Below, piece by piece: positions 53,724-64,000 of a stretch of 64,000 nucleotides of DNA. This DNA comes from Mikania micrantha (Eukaryota > Streptophyta > Magnoliopsida > Asterales > Asteraceae): the NCBI GenBank assembly GCA_009363875.1, contig CM018681.1:44331510-44395509 (forward strand), in the 5' to 3' direction. The notes under the pieces were generated by a model. That model ran no database searches and was not told where the DNA came from. It was given only the letters and a program-made list of their open reading frames with translations. Numbering within the stretch: the first letter of the stretch is position 1; each line of letters begins with the position of its first letter. A program made the position numbers and the translations under genes.

Positions 53724-55466
53724 AGAAATCATCCACTGGAGCAGATAATTTTTTGGACATCATTCCCTTCAACAAAAATCATGCACTGAAAATTCCCTCT
53801 ACAGATAATAGTTTGGACATCATTCCCTTCAACAGAAATCATCCACTAGAGCAGATCTTAAGTGATTTAGGTAAGGGTGTTCAAACTAGGAGCAAGATTT
53901 CAAACTTTTGCCTTCATGCAGCCTTCTAGTCTGAAATTGAGCCCTACAAGTATCAGGAAGCTCTTAAAGATAATAATTGGGTGGAGGCTATGCAACATGA
54001 ACTATTACAGTTCAAAAGGCAAAATGCTTGGACTCTCTGCCCCTTGCCAGCAGGAAAATACCCTATAGGAACTAGATAGGTATTTAGAAATAAAACAGAT
54101 GACAGGGGCGTTGTAATCAAGAATAAAGCCATATTGGTAGTACAAGGGTATTGCCAAGAGGAAGGCATCGATTATGATTAAACCTTTGCCCGTGTGGCCA
54201 GACTAGAAGCCATTAGACTCTTCCTAGCATTTGTTATATCCCACAACATAAATGTATTTAAGATGGATATAAAAAGTGCATTGATGTATGGAACTATAAA
54301 GGAGGAAGTCTATGTCTGTCAACCTCGAGGGTTTGATGATGTTCATCACCCTGATTGGGTGTACAAACTAGACAAAGAACTTTATGGTCTGAAACAGGCA
54401 CCTAGAGCATGGTATGACACTCTTTCTCAATTTCTTTTTTTCAAATAAATTTTCTCGGGGAACCATTGATAAGACCTTGTTCATCAGGAGGGTAGACAAG
54501 GAACTTTTGCTAGTCCATCTATGTCGATGACATCAGTTTTGGATCAACAAGACCTTCCTTGTGTGAACAATTTTCTAAATTAATGTCTTCCAAGTTTGAA
54601 ATGAGTGCTTTAAGTGAACTAAAAACATTTTTGGGACTCCAAGTCAAACAAACTCCTAATGGGACTTTCATTCATCAATCTAAATATGTAAAGGAACGTC
54701 CAAATAAATTTGAAATAAATGATTGTAAAATAATTTCTACCCCCATGGCAACCGCACCTGGAATAAGTCCAGATGAAAATGGTGAACCTATAGATCAAAA
54801 CCTCTACAGGTGCATGATTGGATCTTTGATGTATCTTAATGCATCATGGCCAGACATCATGTACGCAACATGTGTCTGTGCAAGGTACTAGCATGCCCCT
54901 AAACAATCCCATTTATCATTTGTGAAAAGGATACTCAGATATCTTAAAGGCACTCATGTGCTAGGCATTTGGTATCCTGCTAATCAAACTTGTAAGCTTG
55001 TTGGTTTTTCAGATAGTGATTATGATGGATGTTCGCTCACCAGAAAGTCTACTTCGGGAGGATGTCAGTTCTTTGCAAATTGCTTAGTGTCATGGCAAAG
55101 CAAAAAAGCAAACTTGGGTGTCAAATTCAACTGCTGAAGCCGAGTACGTTGCAGCAGCTCATTGCACTGCTCAAATCCTTTGGTTACAATATCAACTGTT
55201 GGATTTCGAAATAACGGAACTAAAAACACCTCTCTTAATATAAAGCGAAGCTGGAAAAAATATAATAAATAATCATGTCTATCACTCTAAAACCAAACAC
55301 ATAGAAATAAGGCATCATTTCATTAGGGACTGTTTTGAAAAGGGACTAATTGTCCCAGAACATGTTTCTACAAGTGACCAAATAGCGGACATAATAACCA
55401 AACCTTTGGACTCTTCAACCTTTTCTAAGTTTGTGGCCAAATTAGGAATGATAAATATGAGCTAAT
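53724..55466 (+). pseudogene. pol: Copia RT/RNase H of element K (disrupted)
   Basis: Begins with NHPLEQILSDL-like coding, where a ~50-bp piece is present in three partial copies (53728-53850). Reverse transcriptase follows: NKAILVVQGY, EEGIDYD, VARLEAIRLFLAF, FKMDIKSALMYG, VYVCQP and YGLKQAPRAWYDTLSQF. A YVDD box is encoded at ~54516 in a shifted frame. Next come KLMSSKFEMSALSELKTFLGLQ, RILRYLKGTHVLGIWYPAN and RKSTSGGCQF. A one-base insertion in an A-run near 55105 shifts the frame, beyond which STAEAEYVAAAH, HHFIRDCF and DIITKPL run to a stop at 55464. The SQFL, SKYVK and STSGGCQF wording is typical of the SIRE/Maximus (Sirevirus) branch. Confidence 0.85.
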
Positions 55467-56490
55467 AAACAATTATGTTTAAGAATATGTTTCTTAAACC
55501 TTACAATAAATATATAAAAGGATAATTCTCAAGAATTGTCCTAACAATGAATATTTGATAAACCACTGATAAAGCAACCTTGGTTTCTCTCAGTGGTTAT
55601 CCCAAAACACGGATAGGATCAGTGGTTATGCTAGCCACTGTTTCATATCTATCTGCGGTTATAACCATCCGTTGTTACACTTTAAACCTTCCGTGGTTTT
55701 TACCCCTTTCGAGGTCTCCATTCCTTCTCAGGATTTTAACCTTGTAACTTATCCATGGTTAAATTTCTTCCGAGGATAAGGCTCTTCTGATGTTAAACAT
55801 CTCTTTCGTGGTTAAAATATTTTCTTTGTAGTTATCAAATTCTTGATACTTACACCTGATTTGACCGTCACTAATCACTCTGCAAGATTACAATTAATTG
55901 AATTGACCCTCATTAATTTTTCTCACGGCTCGATAAGATCTTCTCATTTTACCATCCTACCCCTCTCATCTCTAATAACCACTGATCTTATTTATATCAG
56001 TGATTATCTTCTTCAGTTCTTCCATAATTACTTGTAAAGGCCTCTTGATCTTCTTTTGATCAAGAAAACTTTTCTTTCAAATTCAAAATTTCAGAATGCT
56101 TCTTATGACGAGGGACAATTGCTTGTCGGGCATGTCGCCTGGCACGACATACTTACACTGATTTCGTCTGAGCTTGATACTCATGATGATGGTGTAACGG
56201 TATCGGACCAGGCTTCATTCCTAACAAAGCTTTGTCTGTACATCAGGGTGTGCATGAACGTACTCATTTGTCCTTTGTCTTTCTTTCTCTTGCTCATAGG
56301 TTTGTCCAAAGGGTAAAAACCCTAAGGTAAAAATCTCGGTAAGTTATAAGTAGTGGTGGTTTTTCTTTATTGAAACCACACTCATTTGCAACGGTTACAC
56401 TTCTCTGTCTTTACTTCTATAAACTTAAGGCAAAAAAAATTTGTAATCATACTTTGCACTTGTAACTAATCTTTGCTCATCATCTCAGCA
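55467..56490 (+). other. Spacer between pol and env-position ORF of K
   Basis: 55570-55830 holds about ten degenerate GTGGTTA/ATGGTTA words at ~20-30 bp spacing. An 86-codon frame at 56056-56316 has a hydrophobic end but no recognised relatives. ATCATCTCAG, ending four bases before the start codon at 56491, looks like a splice acceptor for a subgenomic mRNA. Confidence 0.5.
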
Positions 56491-59276
56491 ATGGCCTCCG
56501 AAGCTTTGAAAATCAAGCCGATTAACAATCTCGGAGCCTACCTTGTTAAGTCTTCTGAGTACCCTCACTATGACGAAGTAATCGACATTCTGATAAACTC
56601 CTTCGTTCATACTGCTCTCATCATCAATCCTCCTATCTCAAAAGTTGCTCTAAACCAGTTTTAGGAAAACTCGACCTTGGTGTCGAAGGATGACTCTGTT
56701 GAAAGCATCGCTTCGGTGGTCGCTGGTCAACAAGTCACCCTCACCAAGTGTTTCTCTAAATCTAAACAACACCGAGGCACTTACCACTGTTTCTTTAAAA
56801 ATCCTTCATAATGTTTTTTTCCAGTGTAATTATCAGGGTGACCTGAAAAACAGGACCTTGTACAAAGCTTTCTTCTACCCTAAGTACAAGTTTCTGTATC
56901 ACACCATTTTACAATGTCTTTCTCAAAAGACGACTAGTTGGGGAGAAATGCCGCATGACATGCAATATGTCATGTATGTTGTTCTGTCCAACGAAAAATT
57001 CAATTTGTCACAACTAATTTTTGATCATTTGGTACATCACCAAAAGAGCCCCAAGTTTTTATTATATCCTAGGTTTGTAATGGTTTGTCTTTTTGCTGAA
57101 ATCAATAATGCTTGTCATGTTGCTCCTCTCTCTACTATCAAGAGCATCAACAAACAAGTGTTCACCAGGTTGAACACTGGTGCAAAACACATGGATGAAA
57201 CTAAGGATACAACCATCCTTGGTGAACCCACATCCACCTCCTCCTCCACACCTGTAAAGGTACCAGCCAAAAGGAAAACATCTACCAAAGCCTCCAAACC
57301 TAAAAAGCCCAAAATGATTGTTCAGGAAGATGAGATCCCTGAACATGTCTCTGTCCCCACTGGATAGACAGATACATATGTTCTATCCTCACAGATGAAT
57401 CAAGCATCTCCACCCCATCTAGCTCCTCATCAATCCTCTCAACAGGATGACGTTGTACTCCAAAGGGACACCTTACAAACCACTGAAGTGTTACTTGACA
57501 CTCAAATGGCAGTCCACTCTCCCAAGGACACCTCTGCTTCTTCTCCACAACAAGCCCTTCACTCTATTACACATGTCCTCCGTGAGATATATTCTACCTT
57601 TGATAAAATTGGTTCTCCTAACCCTTCACCAATTGAGGAACAGCCACATCAAACATTAGCTCAAACTAATTAATCTCATTCCCATGAAGACGAGGAATAG
57701 ATCAGGGTGTCAACTCCTAATAGACATCATGATCATATATCTGGAGCATCCATCTCACATGAGAGCCCAATGGGACCTCATCTAGATGGATCAGGCAATA
57801 AGACTCCAATTATGGCAACAACCCATGAAGTTCTTGAAACTGAGGCTGGAAATCCCCGGAGCCAAGAAAAAGGAGTCCATGACATTCCTGAGATGGACTC
57901 AAGTCATGCTAAAACTGACTCACCAGTCAGGGATTCGGATGATATCCCTAAAAGGATGGACGAATCAAATCTTAAATTAACGAGTTGACGAATTCTATTG
58001 CTCATATTTAGGTTGATGTGGCCAAACTCACTGAGTTAGTCACAACAGTCTTGAATAACCAAGTCCTGCAATCCCAATGCAGGCACCTTCACTTGAAGGT
58101 CCCACACACATTCCACCTACTTCCACTGTACCTACCTTCTCAAGCCAAGCTTTTCAAGAAGTGTTGAACCCACATCTTAATGCTCATCTCACCACCCGGT
58201 TTACCAACTTTACCAAAGATTTGCTCACCACTCAAAAGATACAAACGGATCTACAGAAAATTTCAGTAGATTCCAAAATCTCCTCTTTACAACATGAAGT
58301 ACCTAACCATACTCGTTTTCTAGAATCTCTTACAAGGATTGCTACTCCTTCTCCCTGGTCCAAGGAACAGGCTGATGAAGCCAAAAAGAGGGAGAATGAA
58401 AGGCTCTTGTCTGCAGCCCAAGCTGCCAAGAGGGCAGAAGACAAAACTAAGCAAAGAAGGATGAAGGAAATCAGATTGAAAAATAAGGAGGCACTCCTCA
58501 AAGCTGCACTAGATCAGCAGTTTCAGACTTAGGCTGCTAAGGCTAGCTCTGAGCAGAAACAAAGGGAAGCTGAAGCTCTAGTTAACACTGGAACATCTGG
58601 GGTCTCTAGAAAACGCAAACCCTCCAAATCAGCTCCCACTGAGCCAATAAAATCCACAACCGCTGCCCCTTCTTCATTTGCCTCAACCACTCAGGATATA
58701 CCAATTCCAACTATCTCTGTCCAATCTTAACATAACCGAATCTTCCCCAAACAAATTTCTCCCACCATATCTATCCCTTCTTCACCTGTACTTACAAATA
58801 AAGAAAACTCACCTACCCTTTCTCCAAATTCTGGTTTTCAAACCCTTCTAGAACTATCCTCACATATATCCCTTCCTACTACTCTCAATGCATCCAAAAT
58901 TGGCCAAAAACCAGCTCCCATAATCACTCAGTCTTTCTCCAAAAGACAAAAGAGTGTGGCCAGAAAATCCAAAATCCCCACAGAAAAACCCAAGAAACCT
59001 GTAACCCCTATTCTAGAACCATGCTCAGACTTATATGAAGATCAGCCTATTGCCTCTTTTATTCCATGAAAGAGACGGCTCATATTGGTTGATGATGATG
59101 AGTCTGACTTACCCAAAACCACCATAGCTCCCTCACCAATAAAGTCAGCATATGCTGCAAAATCACAAACTTCTCCGCTGAAGGAATCATATTCCCCTGT
59201 AAGAATATTCCCTTCTAATGAAAACCTTCAAGAGACATAGCATAAAGAAACTGAAAAGGAAAATAAGATCCTAGCT
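56491..59276 (+). pseudogene. Env-position ORF of Sirevirus K (disrupted)
   Basis: Start MASEALKIKPINNLGAYL. The N-terminal part (DEVIDILINSFVHTALIINP, then a stop at 56662 where relatives have Trp) and, after a frameshift near 56760, LYKAFFYPKYKFLYHTILQC, LSQKTTSWGE and KSPKFLLYPRFVMVCL resemble the ORF that many Asteraceae Sirevirus-like elements carry downstream of pol. This comes from memory. A Lys/Pro-rich linker (57240-57320), low-complexity Ser/Pro/Gln stretches and a strongly charged coiled-coil-like helix (SKEQADEAKKRENERLL region, ~58360-58520) follow. Stops occur at 57365, 57671, 57986, 58530 and 58728, among others. Function unknown; no convincing signal peptide or transmembrane segment is seen. 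Confidence 0.65.
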
Positions 59277-60367
59277 TGTAACATCAGTGCCGGAACCGTA
59301 CCGGAACAGTGATCTCAACAGTGCCATGAACAGTAATCAGGTACGAACTTTACGTATTTCAGTGTGTGTTACATATTCATATCATATATCATATTCGTTT
59401 TGTGTTATCAAAGAGCGAATTCAGAAACAATTCAAAGAAACAAAACTCAGAAAACATGGTTCATAAGTCAGATAATTATCTTGCATTACAGAACCATCAT
59501 GTGATTATGTGTTAGGATTTACTTATGTATAAACGTATGTGAGGCTTTACAGAACAAAAGAACATGGATGTCGTTACGTGAATGCTAAATCGACGGATTT
59601 TTCGTATAGGTGACGATCTGTATGAATAAATCTGAAAGTTTAACGTTCTGAATGATATTCGATAATTAGAAAACAATATTGAAGAGTATAGTTATCTCCG
59701 TGTTCGTACGCGTGACGATTCGAACGAATACGCGCGACGACTGTACGATTCGATTTTAAACAGTAAATCTAATATTTCTGAAAATTTTAAATAAACAAGA
59801 GATATTTAGTTAATTTACTAGGATTAACTACCTAAAATAATTTTATAAATCTTATTATATAAACCGTGTCGTTTCGTTATGAAAACCACGAGAAACCGAC
59901 ATTTTACGCGAAACCGAACAAGACCGAACCTACCGGGTATTTTGAATCATTAAATATAGTCATTTAACGCATAACCACCACCACCCACCTCACCTCCCAC
60001 CTTCATTTTCCTTTTCTTCTCTCTCTCTCTCTAAACACTATCTCTCTAACTTCTCTCTAAAATTTTCCACCCATTTCTTCACCATTTCAAGAAGTTTTTG
60101 ATTCAAATCACTCAAGAGATCGAGAAGAACAAGGAGCTATAGAGAAACTTAGCATTTAATCGAGTGTTGAAGGTAAATCTCGATGTTTTGTTGTTTTACT
60201 TTTCACTTAGATGCAGCCGGTTATTGCTATCACTTTTTAGCCGATTGTACACATTGTAAACACTAAAACGCACTGGTATGGGCATGAGAAAACCATGGGT
60301 GAGCCTGTAACTCGAAGGAATTCGAGGATGATGATGATGAACATGTAGATTCGTAAGAAAGCAGGTG

Positions 60368-60785
60368 GCTGAACCGGTGACCAGGGCCGAACCTTCGATC
60401 CGCCGAACCCTAGGAGCCACGAACCTAGACCCACGAACCAATGAGGTTTGCTTAGAGTGAATAAGGGCCGAACCTTACCAGTTGCGAGCCTCATGCTGGC
60501 CGAACCATCCAATTGCTGCGAACCTGGAATCTTTTTTGAGCCCATAGCAGCCGAACCTTCACGTACCACGAACCAGAACGTCCATGAACCTTAGACCAAA
60601 AAGCCACGAACCTTAAACAGCTGGGTTGGCCGAATCAAATACATCAGAAAACCCTAAAGGTGGCTAACCTACCTGCACAGCCGAACCCTAAGGACCACGA
60701 ACCTCTGTGACCGTTAAGCAATCAGCGAACCTATGGGAAACCAAACCCTAAGGTTCGCCAACTCTAGAACCTTTACTTGATCTAA
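60368..60785 (+). repeat. CGAACC array in LTR J
   Basis: About 15 GCCGAACC/CACGAACC words. J shares this array type with A and D although its ends match B and I. Confidence 0.75.
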
Positions 60786-61611
60786 CCGAGCTTCATGCTT
60801 AAACACCTCTGGGCAGGGAACCTATTATTCAGATATCACACTTAGGGTTAGGATTGAACTGTTGAGCTGTTTGAGTTTGGGCTTGGTTGATTAGAACTCG
60901 AAATTTGGTGTGCACATGCATGCTTGTGTGTTTCAAAGGTGGTCACCATTGTACATGATGAACACAAATTTAGTGGTGATATGTGAATGCATGGGAAGCA
61001 TACTAAGGCCCATCATAATGATATAGGGTTATTGAGTCAATCATGGGTTAATTATCAAATTTATAACAAGGGTTTTCTTTAAAATACCCTAACAACTCAA
61101 CATGAAAGATTAATATCTATTGAATTAGCTTAATACTTGGGAAGTCATTATATGATCATGGGAAATTAAAGTTTAACAATGAGCCAAGATGGGCCCAATG
61201 GGCTAAACCCAGGCCAATCATGTGGGAATTTCACTTTCTTAAATGAAATTATGTTTTAATAAAAGAAATCAAGTTGCAAACTTGTTTAGGTTAAATTAAA
61301 TAATTTTCTGAATTAATGTTTAACTTAAAGTGCATTAAATTAGAAACATGTTAATTAAGAACTTGTAGTGATTAGCTGTTGGGATACGGGTTACAAATGG
61401 GTATTGAAGTTAGACTAGATAGATTAAATCTTAGAATCACATTAGCAACATAGGACACTTAGTTGTACACCGAGACAAAACCTTAGATACGACGACTAAC
61501 ACGTATACTTATCGTAATCGAATTTTCTTAAAACAGCTCAGGAACCGAAGAAACCTAGTCTACAAACAAAGAGCGCGCATTTTGTGATAGATCATTTGCA
61601 CAGCAACATAG

Positions 61612-63095
61612 GTGAGTTCATTGCCCTTTTTCTAAACATTTTTGTTTTAAAACACGGGGCTGAGAAGCATGCGTAAACTGTTTTATTTAAATTGTTTTAC
61701 GTAAATGCTTTTACTTATTATGAATTGCTTATTATATGCTGTTTATACTCCTAGACTCCTGTCTAGGAAATTGCTATGCAGAAAGAACTTACAAGTTAAT
61801 TAACTTCTCTTATGAGTAATACCTTAATTCTAAAACTCTAAACAAACCCTTAGTCCATCCAGCTCAAATTCAAGAATCTAAATTCAAAGTGGAATCAAAA
61901 GAACTAAAGTTAAAGATCAAATGCAATGGAAACTAATCCAGTGTGTGGATCAGTAAATCAAAGGATCCTACTCATAAATCTATAATCATTGTGAAATCAT
62001 GGAATTCTAAAGATCAAAATCAAGAGACTCAAGGAAATCAAGGAAATCAGAACTGTATGTGAATCATTAAAATAATTAAATCATTAAAATCTAATGAAAT
62101 CAATAATGCTTGAGTCAAGGTTGATGTCAGTTGTAAAGAAATCAAGACCACGTGTAACACACATAAAGTCCTGGCATAAATAGTACACTCTTGTAGTCAA
62201 GCTATATGGGCAATAACGTGAACTATCAAAAAAAATCAAGAGAAATCACAGACGATCAAGAATTAAAGGATATCCTTAAAGTCCCGGCATGTACAGTCGA
62301 CCAGTGGGTCAAGCTGATATGGGCATCATTAAAGTCCAGGCACACACAGGTAGACTCCTTGTGAGTCCTGTCTGATATGGGCCACGTGTGAGAGGGTACA
62401 ACTTGCACAACCACCAACAACTAAGTCTAACTGATTGAGTGAAATAAGGGCCAATCATCATGTCTTAGTTGTATTTCAATGCTTAGTTATTAGTTTAATT
62501 AAACATTTAATGTTATATTTCTACAAGTGCTTTTGGGAAATCATGAATACATGGTGAACTCAAGAGATCAAAGGTAAATCTATTTGTGGAAATCAGAATC
62601 TAAATTTAAGGTGAATGGAGTGAAACGCTTAATTATCATTAACAATAGTATGTTAAGCAGTCCGGTATGTGGTGGGACGGCGGCTGGGCGGACGGTAAGT
62701 TCGACCCTATATATGCCCTATATATAAGCATACTTGATTGGATAGCATAACTGGTTGTTGACGAGGTTAAGGTTGTCATTTCGGGGGATCAAGGTAAACA
62801 TTTTCAGGGTAATCAAATGCTAAGAATCAATGGTTATGGAATCAAAGGTATGGGATGAAATGCTTAATTGTCACCAGGAACAATATATCATATGGTTTGG
62901 TATGTGGTGGGACGGTGGCTGGGCGGGTGGTAAGTTCGACCCTACATATGCCTTATATATAAGCATACTAAACTAGATGGTATAGGTGGTTAATGGTGAG
63001 GTTAAGGTTGTCATTCAGGTCATTCAAATTCATTTTTACAAAACTATATGAACTCACCAACCATGTGTTGACTTTATTTTTGCATGACTTCTCAG
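61612..63095 (+). other. Putative leader intron in LTR J
   Basis: ACATAG/GTGAGTTC at 61612 and TTTTTGCATGACTTCTCAG ending at 63095, both in conserved positions. Confidence 0.4.
62703..62969 (+). promoter_or_regulatory. Tandem TATA modules in LTR J
   Basis: CCTATATATAAGCATAC at ~62717 and CCTTATATATAAGCATAC at ~62950. The left arms are degenerate; each follows a TGTGGTGGGACGGNGGCTGGGC block. Confidence 0.55.
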
Positions 63096-63449
63096 GTGAT
63101 GAACAGGTCAACTAAGGAGTTATTTCTTTTGGACTAGGATACCGGTTAGAGGACCTAGCTTTTTGGACCTACATATTTTGAAGCATCATTTTACAGATTC
63201 ATTTTGTATATCTTGTGCAGATACAAGATAGAAGATTTATGATGTGATAGTAGATTTACATTGTTAAATTATGAACTTAACTGATGTAATTTAACTTTGT
63301 AACTCTATTCTTATTTAGCAGTTTCTTAATTATATATCATGTGCAATGTAAATAATCTGATCATTCCAATTATCACTCACGATATCGCGCCCTGGGAACC
63401 TTCCGCCCAATGGGGAAGTCGATCCAACCCGCCGGCTCGAGGTGTGACA

Positions 63450-64000
63450 TAGATGGTATAGAAGCCACTGGTCTCTCAGAAGATGATCTGGCCAAGACCT
63501 ATCAGGAACAAATTGCCTTGATGGATCAGTAGCAAAATAAAGCCTATCGGGCTGAGAGGGAGCAACTGATCAAGTTTCTGCTGGATGAAGGTAAGTAAAA
63601 AGTTGAAACCTTCAGCAACTCGGATATCTCAAGCCTCAGAAATGAAGCTGAGGTTCTGTCCAAAAGAATAAAGGCAGATATCAATAAGAAAAAGACCCTT
63701 GAGTAGAGATGAAGAATAAAACACATCCTCATCCAAAATCAATGGGGACCAAAGAACACTATAACAAGATGGAGAGATGATATTCTGTTTGATGAATGTA
63801 CAAAGTTCAAAATAGAGAACAGTGATCATCATGAGCTTTGGAAAGAAGCAACATCACCCTCCCCCACTATAGTGTCCCAGCTCAAGGACGCCAATCCAAG
63901 CACATTGCTTGATCATCTGCTCAATGCACACATGGGAAGCCTAGGTGTTGGGTCTGCAGAATCTCCATCTACTGTCAACTTCAGACCTTGGGTTGAATTT
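63450..64000 (+). pseudogene. Continuation of K's env-position ORF
   Basis: Resumes as DGIEATGLSEDDLAKTYQEQ with stops at short intervals (for example TAG near 63530 and TAA near 63597). It then has helical charged sequence (ISSLRNEAEVLSKRIKADIN) and, near the window end, TRWRDDILFDECTKFKIEN and LLDHLLNAHMGSLG. The gene runs past 64000. Confidence 0.6.

Larger units (their letters stand above)
59277..63449 (+). mobile_element. J: solo giant LTR (4.17 kb), Tekay-like
   Basis: TGTAACATCAGTGCCGG to GGCTCGAGGTGTGACA. The flanks TAGCT (59272-59276) and TAGAT (63450-63454) are a target duplication with one substitution. The K reading frame resumes after it (DGIEATGLSEDDL). It has TGACG palindromes (59598-59731), a degenerate TATA zone (GGTATTTTGAATC, 59937), a CT-rich leader, a donor-like AAG/GTAAAT (~60172), a CGAACC array, GGCCCA words near 61010-61215, a putative intron and TATA modules. 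No internal coding or second LTR. Confidence 0.9.
53724..64000 (+). mobile_element. Element K: Sirevirus-like copia, 5' truncated, split by J
   Basis: Contains the C-terminal part of a copia pol (53724-55466), a spacer, and a long disrupted ORF in the position of the Sirevirus env-like gene (56491-59276, continuing 63450 to the window end). J interrupts the latter. No LTR of K is in the window. Confidence 0.8.

Noticed and set aside
58077..58532. Charged coiled-coil frame as a host gene
   Set aside because: It continues the same disrupted downstream ORF of Sirevirus K, with the same interruptions on both sides.
1..64000. Host genes, rRNA or tRNA genes
   Set aside because: All substantial coding similarity is to retroelement proteins. 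The tRNA-like words are primer binding sites next to LTR ends, not tRNA genes.

Overview
The window is plant nuclear DNA made almost entirely of nested LTR retrotransposons. I see no convincing host gene and no rRNA, tRNA or CRISPR. Very long gypsy LTRs (3.6-4.3 kb), an initiator-Met-tRNA primer site, a C-terminal chromodomain-like segment, Athila/Tat-type and Sirevirus-type elements all point to a large eudicot genome. From memory of similar Sirevirus downstream ORFs I would guess Asteraceae, with moderate to low confidence.

Left block (1-19892). A plus-strand Tekay/Del-like gypsy (element A, 12271-17284: pol, polypurine tract, 3' LTR) was hit by a minus-strand relative (element B, 2074-12270: LTR, primer site, gag, decayed pol). 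B was then hit by element C (1-2073, plus strand, open pol fused to a 3' LTR fragment) and by a solo LTR (D, 2369-6002, target duplication TTTCT). A minus-strand 2.6 kb LTR of another family (F, 17285-19892) lies next to A.

Middle block (19886-40888). This begins with a decayed minus-strand gypsy 3' end (E: LTR, polypurine tract, RNase H remnant). Next is a gag-protease-only Athila/Tat-like element (G, 22158-30150), which split an older LTR remnant. Remains of a decayed minus-strand element (L, with gag zinc-knuckle remnant) follow. L was split by a nearly intact, young Ty1/copia element (H, 31331-39254, target duplication GGAGC, 1324-codon open polyprotein on the minus strand).

Right block (40889-64000). 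Element I (40889-52626, plus strand, target duplication GTTTA) has two 4.2 kb LTRs and a badly decayed interior. It is the same family and has the same defects as B, in opposite orientation. After L's primer site and LTR comes a decayed Sirevirus-like copia element (K, from 53724) with a long downstream env-position ORF. That ORF is split by a solo giant LTR (J, 59277-63449, target duplication TAGCT/TAGAT).

The points most worth follow-up are: (1) clusters of short CGCG palindromes whose arms covary, sitting just upstream of TATA-like boxes in two unrelated element families (F and G), with an extra internal promoter-like copy in G; (2) conserved splice-site-like signals suggesting leader introns inside the giant LTRs; (3) a defective Tekay-like lineage (B and I) that seems to have been mobilised after losing its own reverse-transcriptase active site; (4) a TATA-containing palindromic module that occupies different places in different LTRs. 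All coordinates and comparisons were made by eye, without alignment software.
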